Assembly (NCBI GenBank): GCA_037179515.1
Contig: JAXCGZ010009466.1
Coordinates: 52,501 to 116,500, forward strand
Source: Halocaridina rubra
Lineage: Eukaryota > Arthropoda > Malacostraca > Decapoda > Atyidae
Length of the DNA stretch: 64,000 nucleotides
Reading direction: 5' to 3'
The notes below the pieces were generated by a model. It saw nothing but the letters and a program-made list of their open reading frames with translations. It did not search any database and was not told where the DNA came from. The position numbers and the translations under genes were made by a program. Of this stretch, positions 49,898-60,078 are shown one piece after another (the stretch's first letter is position 1; the number at the start of each line of letters is the position of its first letter).

Positions 49898-52800
49898 ACC
49901 ATAAGCTACTGTACCCTATTGAAGCACTTCAGCAGAATGAATTTGGTTTCAGTCATAAAGTAAAGTTGACATAGATACTGCACGATCTGTTGAACAACAG
50001 ATCTTGCATCCTATGCTGTTAAATTAATGTATATGGCATATAAGTTTGTTTTGCTGTTAAGATAATATGATCTATTCTTCTTTTCTTTTGTAGGCGACAA
50101 GGAGAATGATTTTATGAATGGTAAGTGACCAGATAACAAATATTACCTCTGTGTGTTGTGCTGATTCTAGCTCACATAAATTTCTATAACTTATAGTCTT
50201 ATATTTGTTTAGAAATAAGAGTATTAGGAAGTTGTTTACATATTCATACTAGTTACTAATATCAACTAATGCTCTTTACAATTTTCCCACTGAGACTGCA
50301 GTTCTACTAATTTTGTGTCTTTACTGTTAGTACACCTAGCATACTAGAGTTATTATTTTTAGAAAAAATTTTGCTTGAAAAGGCAGTATTTCATCTTTAA
50401 TAATAAATGTATATCATACACTGTATCCTGATTTACATTATTATTATTGAATAGAACAATATTACCATTTTTAAGATATGTTCCTTCCTTACCAGGAATA
50501 TTTTCTCTGCTGTTCACTTAATTTGCATCAGTATATGTATATATTGGAAAATCAAGTAGTTATATTACCTGTTTGTTAATTACTGATACTTTTAATGTAT
50601 ATTTATGCTTTTTTTGGTTCCTTAATCATTAAATTGTGGCTTACAGCTTTTTCTGGGATTGATGTGTTGGTATTTTGCTTTGAGGACTTAAATATGCTTT
50701 ACAGATAGCCAGGTGTTAGTTGTTTATTTAGATATGCTCTTATTACTCCTTTGCTGATGAAACATTGCTTGGCTTTGGTTTATCTTTCATTGGATGAGTT
50801 GGTTAAATATTTCCTGTTGACACCTTGCATTTTTTCTCATCTTCTTTAATCATATATGAGATCTTCAAGTAGCAGTGTACAGTATAATAGATTATCATAT
50901 AGATATCTTTGTAATACAGTACTTATAAGTATTTTCTTTGGTTCTTGAGGTGTAAAGTTCTTCCATATACTGAACTCTCATTTTACTGTAATTATTATGC
51001 TTTTAGTACATATTTATACAGATTGTAGATACTGTTGCACATTTAATGAGTCTAAGAATTTATTAGTTAATACAGAATAATACATGACAGTTTTCTGTGT
51101 TGTGACTCTCTATGCAAGTACTTTTGTTCTCTCTCATTCTCAGACTAATTATGGCTTATCAGTGATCAACTGAAGTATGCACAAGTATCGTTATGTATCT
51201 CTCCCTTTTCGCTTTTACTTTTAAATACAATGACAGACATATACTATTTCAGTTATTCACAATTAAGATTCATACGGTGATCATCCTTTGGATTACTGCA
51301 CTGTTTTACATGTTAATGATTTTTTATATATGAATATAATGCAATGGTTGCCAGAAAGCATAATGGAAAAAATATTATTTTTAAGAACAATTATGTCTTA
51401 CCCTTTTACCTCAATTTTTATTTTTTTAAAGTTTTGGCTACACTGCGAGGTTCATTTAGATATGGCAGCTATATTAGTAAAAGTTACTCTATTTGCACAT
51501 ACCATAATCTGTGATTATGTGATTTCTTTTCATATGCAAAAAGTATTTCTTAAAATAATAAGTACTTATTATTTTAGATTACAGTACTTAACTATAAAAT
51601 GAAATCTATTTTATCATCTACGAGTATAAGGAATTTGCTGTGCTTCTTTGAAAAAAAAAAAAAAATGAAATCATGATTTGTACTACACATTAAAGTATAA
51701 TGAGAATGAAAGATAGACTGTCGTGAAGTAAAGCATTTATATTGGGAAATGACACTGTTAACTGTTTTATGCTGAATATTATTAAGTCGTAATATAATCT
51801 TCATGAGCAAATGTATAATTACTCATAGAAGAAAGAAAGTAACTACTGTAGAGGGGTATTAAGATGTATGTTGTGCTTGGTTATATATTTTGCGTTTAAA
51901 AAACATGAAATTTTAATATGAAAAATATGTATAAGTACAAAAAAAAACGAGTGAAGCAACTCCATTATGAATAGAGGCATAAAGAAAATATAAATTGAGG
52001 CATGGAGATTGTAAAATAATGCTGAATTACCTATTCCATTTTGAAGAAAATATGAAGTTATGATTTAAACCAGTTACATAAAAGCATATCAAAAAGATGA
52101 AAGAGACACTACTTATACGTAAAGAAAGACATTAAGACCATAAAATAACACTCTGTTAACTGCCAATGACAGTACCTAAAAATAAGTTATCATTAACTCA
52201 TCTAAAAGTTGAGCCGTAAGAGTTTTTTTACTTGTCAATTTGTTGCCAAGACATAGTTAAGGTAGCTTATTCTCTTCTTTTGTTGGTATAATTAGGTTAC
52301 CATGCACTAAATTAACTTGAAGGACTTACTGTATATTTTAGTTATTTTAAGCAGTGCATCTTATTCCACTTAGATCAGTAGGTTGGGTGCTGCTTAATTA
52401 AAATAATCAAGATTATACAGCTCCATCACATTTTGCCTATCCTCGTCTCTGTGTACTTCTTTTGTGACAAATACTGAGGGATTGCCATACATAACTTCCT
52501 TACCACCTTTAGTCAACTCTTTTGACATACAGGTAATGTGAGTGTGGAATGCTTTCTCTCCATTATTAGAGATAACTGTGTAACCTCTGTACTTGAATTT
52601 AAGTATACAGCATTTGAATAAATATTTAATGTACTGCCTTTATATCAGTAACTAACTTGAGCTTTTAAAGTACTGTACCTTGATATAAAATCCTGAAAAT
52701 TTATGGTGAAATAAGGTGTGAAGATGTTTTTTATCTTTGAATCTATAAAATCGTATGTTATTGATAAAATTTTAGGGCAATCAGGAAATCCTGAGACCTG

Positions 52801-53290
52801 GTTTTGGTATTTTGCATAAATATATTCAATGTCATACTCACATTTTATAATGAGCGTGATTGACTTTGAGCAAATAATTATGATAAGAGAGAGGCGAAAA
52901 ATTTTGAATGTTTGCACTTCATTTTCTTCTTTTGGATAAATCTTTTCTGCTGATTTTGGCATAACAATGGAATATATATTTAATAAAAGTTAAATTTTGT
53001 TAACTACTTTATGAAAAACACACCAATGTTCAAAAGATTTTTTTAATTCTGAGCTACATGACAGGCATATGTAAGGCATACCATATGCATATTGACCAGT
53101 GGCCTTCTTTATCTCATTGTGTGCTTATTATAAGTGATGTGTATATGAACTAGTGTAAAAATGTAGGTTTCTCATCAATGTACAAGGCAATCTCATACCT
53201 GATTCCATTTATTAGTGGCAGAGACTATTTTAATCATATCCACAGAAACTAACCTGAATGTAGCAAGATGTCAGTATGGTTTTCATTTCA
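49898..53290. other. Unannotated AT-rich stretch upstream of the sorting nexin
   Basis: No conserved frames or repeats were recognised apart from the splice-site-bounded 27-nt segment at 50094-50120. It may contain the sorting nexin promoter and upstream 5' UTR exon. Confidence 0.35.
50094..50120 (+). other. Candidate 27-nt 5' UTR micro-exon
   Basis: A strong polypyrimidine tract and acceptor (cttcttttcttttgtag) and a consensus donor (gtaagt) bracket 27 nt. Joined to the next exon no frame stays open into the PX reading frame, so if real it is untranslated leader of the sorting nexin gene. It could equally be a chance match. Confidence 0.3.
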
Positions 53291-53307
53291 GGTGGGGTGA
53301 TTTCATA

Positions 53308-53454
53308 ATGATAAGAGCGTACATTCCCCGATATCGGCTTGTTGAAGGAGAGAGTGGCAGGAGTCACTACGTGTACACTGTAGAGGTTTGCTACCTAGGG
53401 AAAGTCCATCGCATTGAGAAGCGATACTCTGCCTTTCATAGCTTGTACAAAGAG
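53308..53454 (+). CDS. Sorting nexin coding exon 1
   Basis: The exon has 49 codons from ATG at 53308 to LYKE, with donor GAG|GTGAAT. A good acceptor (ttcatttcag|G) at 53291 shows that an upstream non-coding exon probably exists and that this exon contains the last part of the 5' UTR. Confidence 0.85.
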
Positions 53455-56400
53455 GTGAATTAATAAAATATTTGCCCTTATGGAAAGTTGATTTGGTATC
53501 ATATGTTAATATATATGTCGTGTATTATAGTGTTTTTTTCATGCCTGTTACTGTAAGTCTTCACAATCTTGTGATTATATTAATTTTTAATTTTTTTTTT
53601 TCCCTGAGGGTGGGGGTAGGATACTTCCTTCGTGTTTCCTGCATGTCGTAAAAGTGGACTAAATGGATTAGAGCGGGTCGACTAGCAATCCCCTCCTCTG
53701 TATTTTTTTCACTAGAGGCCAAGAAATGTGGGGGTATTCTGGCAGGAGAGATCCAGCCAGTACTCTAGTCATTGGGGGTCTGAATGTGCGTGGTTGAAGT
53801 GCAAGTGAAAGTAATCATGTAGTAGGTTGGCTCATGGCTTCAGCCGCCCATTGCGATACTACAGCTAAAGGTTTTTGAACTTAAATAGGTCTGTCCAGGA
53901 CAGTTCGATGTTAAGTCTTCCTTCAGTTACGGTTCTTTTTCTATGCCTACAGCTACACTGAATATTCTTGGATAATCATTACACATCTTTTATTATCCCT
54001 TCACATGTGACAAGTCATTACACTCTCCATCTCTGTTTCTCTTTGCTTTATGTATTCTTCGTGCCCAGGCCCGATGAGGGCTGTTTTATTTTATTATTTT
54101 TTGACCCGCCCTGGTGTCAAAAAAAAAAAAAAAAAAAAAAAAAGGTGTTAGGGAGTATGAATGTGGAGAGAAAGATGGATGTGCTTACACTGAGCAAAAC
54201 TAAGATAAAGGGAATGGTGAGGTGACATTTGGGAGTGTGGTAGGTAGTGTGTCTGGAGTTGAAAGAGGGAGGGGAAGAAAGGGAGTGGCTCTGTTGGGAA
54301 GTGAAGAGATGAATGTGTGGTGGAATGGAAAGCAGTATCATCTCAAATAATAGTGGCTAAAATGAGACTGGAATGCGAGGTTTAGCCTTTGTGAGGGCAA
54401 ATGGACCAGGCTGTGAAAGAAGTGAGGAAGAAAGAGAAGAGATAAGTTTGAAATTGAGTGAGTGTTTGGAAGACTTGGGAATGAATGTGAAATTGGTGTT
54501 GATGGGATTGTGGATGCTATTGTAGGGAATGAGCCAGTGGATAGTGTAGTTGTGAAGTATGGAGTACCTGATAGGAATGAGAGTAGAGATTAAATGATAG
54601 AAATGTGTATTGAGAGAGAGATGTTGATTGCCAGTACTGTATATTAATTTAAGAATGTGCCCAAGTATACTTGTACGTGGATCAGAGCAGATAATGGAAG
54701 AGTAGTGAATAGAACATTAATGGATTATATTGTGGTGGACAGGAGGGTGATTGAAAGAGTATTGGAGGTGAATGTAATGAGAGGAGCTAGTGTTGGAATA
54801 TCTGATCATTATTTAGTGGAAAGTAGAGCGAGAGTGGGAGAAAAGCGGAGAAAGAGAAGTGAGAGAGAAAGAGAGATGCTAAAAGTTAGTGAACTGAATA
54901 AGAAAGAGAAAGACTGAGTATAAGACTAGTCTGAGGAATGTGTGGAATGTAGTGAAAGAGAAAGTGGAGGAGGGTATGGAAGAAGAATGGAGTTGTTTCA
55001 AGGAGGAAGTTATAAAGTATGCAGAGTCAGTGTGTGGAAGGATACCAATAGGCGGAAGTAAAAGGGAAGGTAGTGAATGGTGGAATGAGGAGGTGAGTGC
55101 AGTAGTTGCTGTAAATAAGCAGGCTTTTGAGTTATGGTTGCAGATGGGTACTGTAGAGGCATATGAAAGGTATAGTGCAAATAGGAGGTTAGCAGAGCGT
55201 GTGGTGAGGGAGGCAAAGAGAGAAGTGGATGTAAGGTGGAGTAGGAGCTTGCCTGAGAATTTTGAGAGGAATAAAAATATGTTTTGTAAAGAACTGAAAA
55301 GAGCACAGAAAGGTGAATCTGGTAGGGAGGAGAGGGTGAAAGAAGCAGATGGGCAATATCTGGTAGACCAAATAAGCGTGAGAAAGAGATGGGCTGAGTT
55401 TTTCAAGGAAGTTCTAAATGAAGAAGATGATAGAGAGGCAGAGATTGTGTCTGTGGGAAATGAATGGAGAATACTAATGATGGATGATGAAAACGATAGA
55501 CAAATAATAAAAGGGGAGGTACATATGGCATTGAGAGCAATGAAAGCTGGTAAAGCATCAAGGATAGATGGGTGTCATGTAGAATGCTTGTCAAGAGGTG
55601 GGGAGGATTTAGTAATATGGATGGTTAGTTAGTCGAATGTATGTTTCAGGAAAGGTAGGGTCCCATTTGATTGGAGGAGTGCATGTGTAGTTCCACTTTA
55701 AAATGGGAAAGGAGATGAATGTCGTATAATATGCATCTATTGCCATGTTGTATAGATATAAGTACCACGTGGTGTTGATCCCATGCTTCCTATATCTTAT
55801 ATTTGATCTAAAACCAATAGGAAATGGGTTTTGCCTTGAGATGTAAATGGACACCATGTTAACTAATACTACAATGTAGTACTAGGTCTAGATCTTTGCA
55901 TGGGAACCAGCATTGTCCTCGTCACACCCACATCATATGATTTGGGGCGTTTACCTGATTGAAGGGCAAGCAACATTCTAATTTAATTGGTCTAGGCAAA
56001 TACAAAAGGACCTAACCTCAGCCTCCTTTTTGTATCTCGCAGCTTGGTCAAGTTGTGGGAGGTATAAGCAAAGCATTAGTTCTAGTTCAGTCAGAGATAG
56101 AGTAATTCTAAGTCTAGGCTACAAAAAGGCTAGGTCAAGAGCCCAGTCATCTTAAGGCCGTCATTAGTCAGTCATCATGGCTGCTTAAGACCTATTCTGT
56201 ATGAAATGTAGTGACAGATAGAAGAATACCCATATCCTTGGACGCTGTAGCTGTTTTCTAAGAATACTTGAATAATAAATTTGAGAACCATTGTCCCAAG
56301 AACTATTGTCTTGTTTAACACAATCTCCAGTGGGTATAAGTATGAATGCAGTAGTTTTAGAGGAATAAGTTTGTTGAGTGTAATTGGTAAGGTATATGGA

Positions 56401-59400
56401 AAAGTGTTAATTGAGAGAATTTGGAATGGTACTGAGAGATTGATTGGGGAAGAAAAGTGTGGGTCCAGGAGAGGAAGAGGATGTATAGATCTGGTGTTTG
56501 TGGTAAGACAGGTGTGTGAGAAATTCTTGGAGAGAGGTTTGGACACTTTTTGGGCCTTTATGGATTTAAAGAAAACACATGACAGGGTTGATAAAGAGAG
56601 GTTGTAGAGTGTGTTGCGACTGTATGGAATAAGTGGAAGTTTAGTGAATGCGGTGAAGAGTTTTTACATGAAAAGTACTGCATGTGTGAAAGTCGGGAAT
56701 GGTATGAGTGATTGGTTTGAGGTGAATGTAGGGCTACATTAAGGTTGTGTATTGTCGCTATGGTGATTGGTTTGAGGTGAATGTAGGGCTATGTCAAGGT
56801 TGTGTATTGTCGCTATGGTTGTTTAATGTGTTTGTGGATGGAGTGGTAAGGGAAGTAAATGAAAGAGTATTAGACAGAGCCTTGGAAGTAGTGGGAGAGT
56901 ATGGAAGGTTGTGGAAAATGAATAAATTTTTATTCGCGGATGGCACAGCACTGGTGGCTGATACTGAGAATGAACTGAATCATATGGTGACTTTAGTTTT
57001 TTAGGGTGTGTGAAAGAAGGAAGTAGTGAGTGAATATTGGTAAAAGTAAGTCATCAAACGTATGAGGAGTGTTAATGTTGTTGGTTTGAATGTAGGATTG
57101 AATGGGGAGTCACTTGAAAAAGTTGAAAGTTTCGAATATCTGGAGTTACACGTATCAAGAAATGGATGAGTGGATGTGGAGGTAAGTTAAAGAGTGTATG
57201 AAGTGAGTAGAATGTCTAGGTGGGTTGAAAAGTGTGATGAGAAAAAGGTATTTAGGAATGAATGTAAGAAGTATATACAAAAGTGTAATTGTGCTAACAG
57301 CATTGTGTGGAGCAGAGACTTGGAATACAAGAGAGGATGAAAAGAACAAGTTGAATGTGATTACCTAATTTTTTTTTTACCTAATTGTGTTTACGGGAAA
57401 GAGCCCAAAGCTCGTATCTTCCCGTCTCCTGATCGCTTCCATTTTATACTTAGTGATACTTATCATACCTGTCCTTAAAACTATGGATTGAGATAGCATT
57501 AACTACCTCCTCGCTTAGCCAATTCCAATTATCAACTACTCTTACACTGAAAAAGTATTTCCTTACATCCTGCAAAAAAGTTTTCTTACGAAGCTTCAAA
57601 CTATGACCTCTAGTTCTAGAGCCAGCCATATCAAAATATCGATCCCTATCCACTCTATCATAACCATGAAGGAATTTAAAGACTGTCACCATATCCCCCC
57701 TCACTCTTCTAGCTTCGAGTGATGGTTAGTCTAATTCCCTCAGCCTCTCATCATAACTGAGATTTCGTATTTCTGGCACCAGTTTCGTGGCATGTCTTTG
57801 AACTTTTTCAAGCTTAGCTATGTGCTTTTTCAAGTGCGGATTCCAAAAGGGGGCTGCATCTTCGAGTTTTGGCCTCACATAGGTTACATAAATATTTCTG
57901 AACATTTCCTTGTCCATGTGCCTGAAGGCTACCCTTACATTTGATAAGAATGCATATGCTGCCCTTACTATGCCATTTATATGTATTTCTGGAGACAAAT
58001 CTGCCAGTATGTTTACTCCTAGATCTCTCTCATTTTCTGTCTCTTGAAGTTGTACTCCAGCCACCGAGTAGTCAAGCTTGGGCCTTCTTGCACTTGTACC
58101 CATTCTCATTACCTTACATTTTGAAGTATTGAATTTCATTAGCCACTTTTCTGACCACTCATGCAGATTATTTAGATCCTCCTGAAGTTCTCTACCATTG
58201 TTCTCGTTTTTTACTTTCTTCACAATCTTTGCATCATCTGCAAACATATTCATGAATGAATTTACAGACTCTGGTAGGTCATTTACATATACAAGGAACA
58301 AAAGTGGCCCTAAAACTGAACCCTGTGGAACTCCACTACTAACTCTTCTCCATTCAGACACTGAGTGTCTTACTCTAACCCTCTGTTCCCTTCCTTCTAA
58401 GTAAGTTTTTATCCATTCCAAAACATTTCCACCTATTCTAGCCATTGATTGTGTTGGAGAGGAGGTGTTTGAGAAGTATGATTGGTGAATCTAGAATAGA
58501 TAAGAGTAAGAAATGAGGGGATCAGGCAGAGAACGGGTGTTGACAGAAAGCTGTCAGATTAGTTAGATCAGGGAGTATTTAGTTTGTTTGGACACATGGA
58601 AATAGCGAAGAGAGTGTTGAGTTCAAAAGTGGTTGGAGTTAGGCCAAAAGAAAGACCTAGAATGAAATGGATGGATAGATTGAAAAGGGCGCTCAATGCA
58701 TGTGGAATGTTAGTGGAGCAGGGAAGAAAGCGGGCAAAAGATAGGAATAAATGGAGGAAGATTGTGTTTAGGTGACACAGGCCAAAGGGATTTCTTGCAC
58801 CTGTTAGCTCAGTAAGCTCTGATGGATGAGTGTGAGGGCAGTTGCCATGTTATGAAGCGGTGGGGGTAAACCAGCTGCGGCTGTCAGGCCTCACTATAGA
58901 GTATCCTTGCCTGCCTACCTTGTGGGTGAGCCATGCAGGGTGGCAACCCTTTATCCCCAAGGAGCTAAGAGGATTAGTTGAGGTATGTGTGGATTGTTGT
59001 GAATGTGTTTCTTGACTTGGCCACCCTAGAGGAAATGAGGCTATGTTATGTGTATATGCAATTTTTTTTGCTCACATTCTCCTATCAGAGTCAGCAGGAA
59101 TGCCAGATCCCAAGAATGAAAAAATTCATGATAACAATATACAACGCTTCTTTCCATCTCTCTATAATCATACTTGTAAAGCAGTTTTTTGTAATTTTCC
59201 TTTTTTGGTTACTTTATATTTTATCTTAATTTTTCAGCTCCGGAAGCTGTATCCAACTGCCGAGTTTCCACCAAAAAGATTGAGAAACACCACATCAAAA
59301 TTATTGGAAACCCGACGTGCAGGACTGGAGCTCTGGTTGCATTCTATTCTTCTTCAGCCTGCACCTCCAGCTCTTTTAACCTTCCTCCAAGTTGTGAATT

Positions 59401-59953
59401 ACCAACCACCAAGTCAAGAGTAAGGGCAATAGAGCATTTACACTTTTTTACTACGTCTGTTTTAATTTAAGAATGAATAAAATAAATGCAGTTTAAGTGA
59501 AAATCTCTTTCAGTGTTGCAAAAATGTGGTTAAAATATTAAAACCTTGTATTCTAGTTACTTAGAAATGACATGTATTTATCTGCTCTAATTGCACTCTA
59601 GTCATAATTATTTGGTTCCCATTGTTCATAAAAGCAGTATGTGATGGCAGTTTTTTAGTAGTCCCACTTGTTAGTACAATGATAATATGAAATCAGATTT
59701 TAAATTTTTTCTTCATTTTTGAAGTGCTCAATTGTTACTGTTGATGTGTTATTATATTAGTTGGTTTCTGTTCGTATATTACAGGTGTGAAGGTAGTGGC
59801 TCTGAGGAAAGTCCGTCCCACCAACCCTTGCTGATATTTCCTCGTGATCCCTACCTGAATTCTCGAAATGTCTGCACTCCAACGATTCCCAACATGCTTA
59901 TAAAGGGAGTCATAACAGCACTCTATGATCATAGCTTCCAAATACCTGCTTAG
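53308..59953 (+). CDS. SNX24-type PX-domain sorting nexin, 165 aa, three coding exons
   Basis: Exons 53308-53454, 59238-59419 and 59785-59953 join in phase (0, then 2) to 166 codons including the stop. The protein starts MIRAYIPRYRLVEG, as expected for the small SNX22/SNX24 group, in which the PX domain begins at the initiator Met. The PX domain occupies about residues 1-108, with IEKRYSAFHSLYKE (Arg39-Tyr40, the phosphoinositide-binding RY), the proline loop EFPPKRLRN (58-66) and ETRRAGLELWL (73-83). The C-terminal tail has SHQPLLIFPRDPY, a hallmark segment of SNX24. Length is close to human SNX24. Such proteins bind PI3P-type lipids on endosomes. ATG at 53308 is preceded in frame by stops. 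Intron 1 (5.8 kb) is filled with LINE sequence. Confidence 0.88.
53820..54143 (+). mobile_element. LINE-derived short retroelement (5' leader plus 3' tail)
   Basis: It matches the copy at 28081-28415: tagtaggttggctcatggct, then tgtccaggacagttcgatgt, ctacactgaatattcttgga, cgtgcccaggcccgatgag and a ~24-nt A tail at 54120-54143. It is inserted in the endonuclease region of the RTE-like LINE, which continues directly after the A tail. Confidence 0.75.
55728..56337. mobile_element. Unidentified ~610-bp insertion in the LINE
   Basis: The RT frame is cut between NGKGDE (55725) and YECSSFRG (56338), which are nearly adjacent in the copy at 2630. The intervening block has no ORF or recognised repeat. 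It contains a TGTTG...AACA-bounded portion that could be a solo LTR, but no clear target duplication was found. Confidence 0.4.
56711..56820 (+). repeat. 55-bp tandem duplication in the LINE RT
   Basis: attggtttgaggtgaatgta starts at 56711 and again at 56766. The first copy has gggctacattaagg (a stop) where the second has gggctatgtcaagg. Confidence 0.85.
57361..58445 (-). mobile_element. 5'-truncated CR1/L2-group LINE inserted in the RTE-like LINE
   Basis: The minus strand from 58445 reads [36 protein letters not shown] and MFADDAKIVKK (RT core), and ends FKDRYDKYH. The 3' UTR ends with ttacctaat repeats at 57361-57385 as read on plus. Apart from a stop near 57726 the frame is open over ~700 bp, and the sequence is nearly identical to 39634-40620. 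The host LINE reads ...agttgaatgtg before it and resumes at 58452 (tgttggagaggaggtgtttg). Confidence 0.8.
58953..58993 (+). repeat. Short interspersed motif shared with 26641 and 62765
   Basis: It reads ccccaaggagctaagaggat, then tagttgaggtatgtgtgg at the end of the RTE-like LINE 3' UTR. Confidence 0.45.
59238..59419 (+). CDS. Sorting nexin coding exon 2
   Basis: The acceptor is atttttcag|CTCCGG and the donor is AAGA|GTAAGG. The exon encodes the second half of the PX domain, including the proline loop and the LETRRAGLELWL helix. Confidence 0.88.
59785..59953 (+). CDS. Sorting nexin coding exon 3
   Basis: The acceptor is atattacag|GTGTGAAGG. The exon encodes CEGSGSEESPSHQP and LLIFPRDPYLNSRN and ends HSFQIPA before TAG at 59951-59953. 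Confidence 0.88.
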
Positions 59954-59979
59954 AAGTATTTTATTTTATTGTGTAATAT

Positions 59980-60011
59980 TGCCTTGCAATATTATATAAT
60001 ATTGCAAGGCA
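59980..60011. promoter_or_regulatory. Perfect 32-bp palindrome between sorting nexin and transporter genes
   Basis: Every base from tgccttgcaatatt (59980) pairs with its mirror to 60011 around a central tata at 59994-59997. It lies 27 bp after the sorting nexin stop and 67 bp before the transporter ATG. It could form an RNA hairpin or be a dimeric protein-binding site. No known site is recognised. Confidence 0.6.
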
Positions 60012-60078
60012 GAGCATCTTTGTTGCTCAATTATTGATATTTGATTTGTTTTGGAGATCTTGCAACATCTCATTCATT

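Larger units (their letters stand above)
54657..58775 (+). pseudogene. RTE-like LINE coding remnant
   Basis: Recognisable parts are 54657-54917 (endonuclease end), 54940-55632 (linker and RT start, with MKAGKASRIDG), 56338-56607 (YECSSFRGISLLSVIGKVYG, FMDLKKTHDRVD), 56747-57004 (GLCQGCVLSLWLFNVFVDG, FADGTALVAD) and 58584-58775 (C-terminal tail). The catalytic FADD is mutated to FADG, and stops and indels are frequent. Confidence 0.75.
53603..58993 (+). mobile_element. Decayed RTE-like LINE in sorting nexin intron 1, carrying later insertions
   Basis: It has the same organisation as the element at 850: leader at 53603-53720 (tcctgcatgtcgtaaaagtg), endonuclease start (GGLNVRG near 53775), DYIVVDRRVIERV and GISDHYLVES at 54720-54830, linker at 54940-55500, RT at 55500-57000, and C-terminal HMEIAKRVLSS near 58595. 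A LINE-derived element (53820-54143), an unknown ~610-bp block (55728-56337) and a CR1/L2-group LINE (57361-58445) interrupt it. The 3' UTR differs from the copy at 850, so it is another subfamily. Confidence 0.75.
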
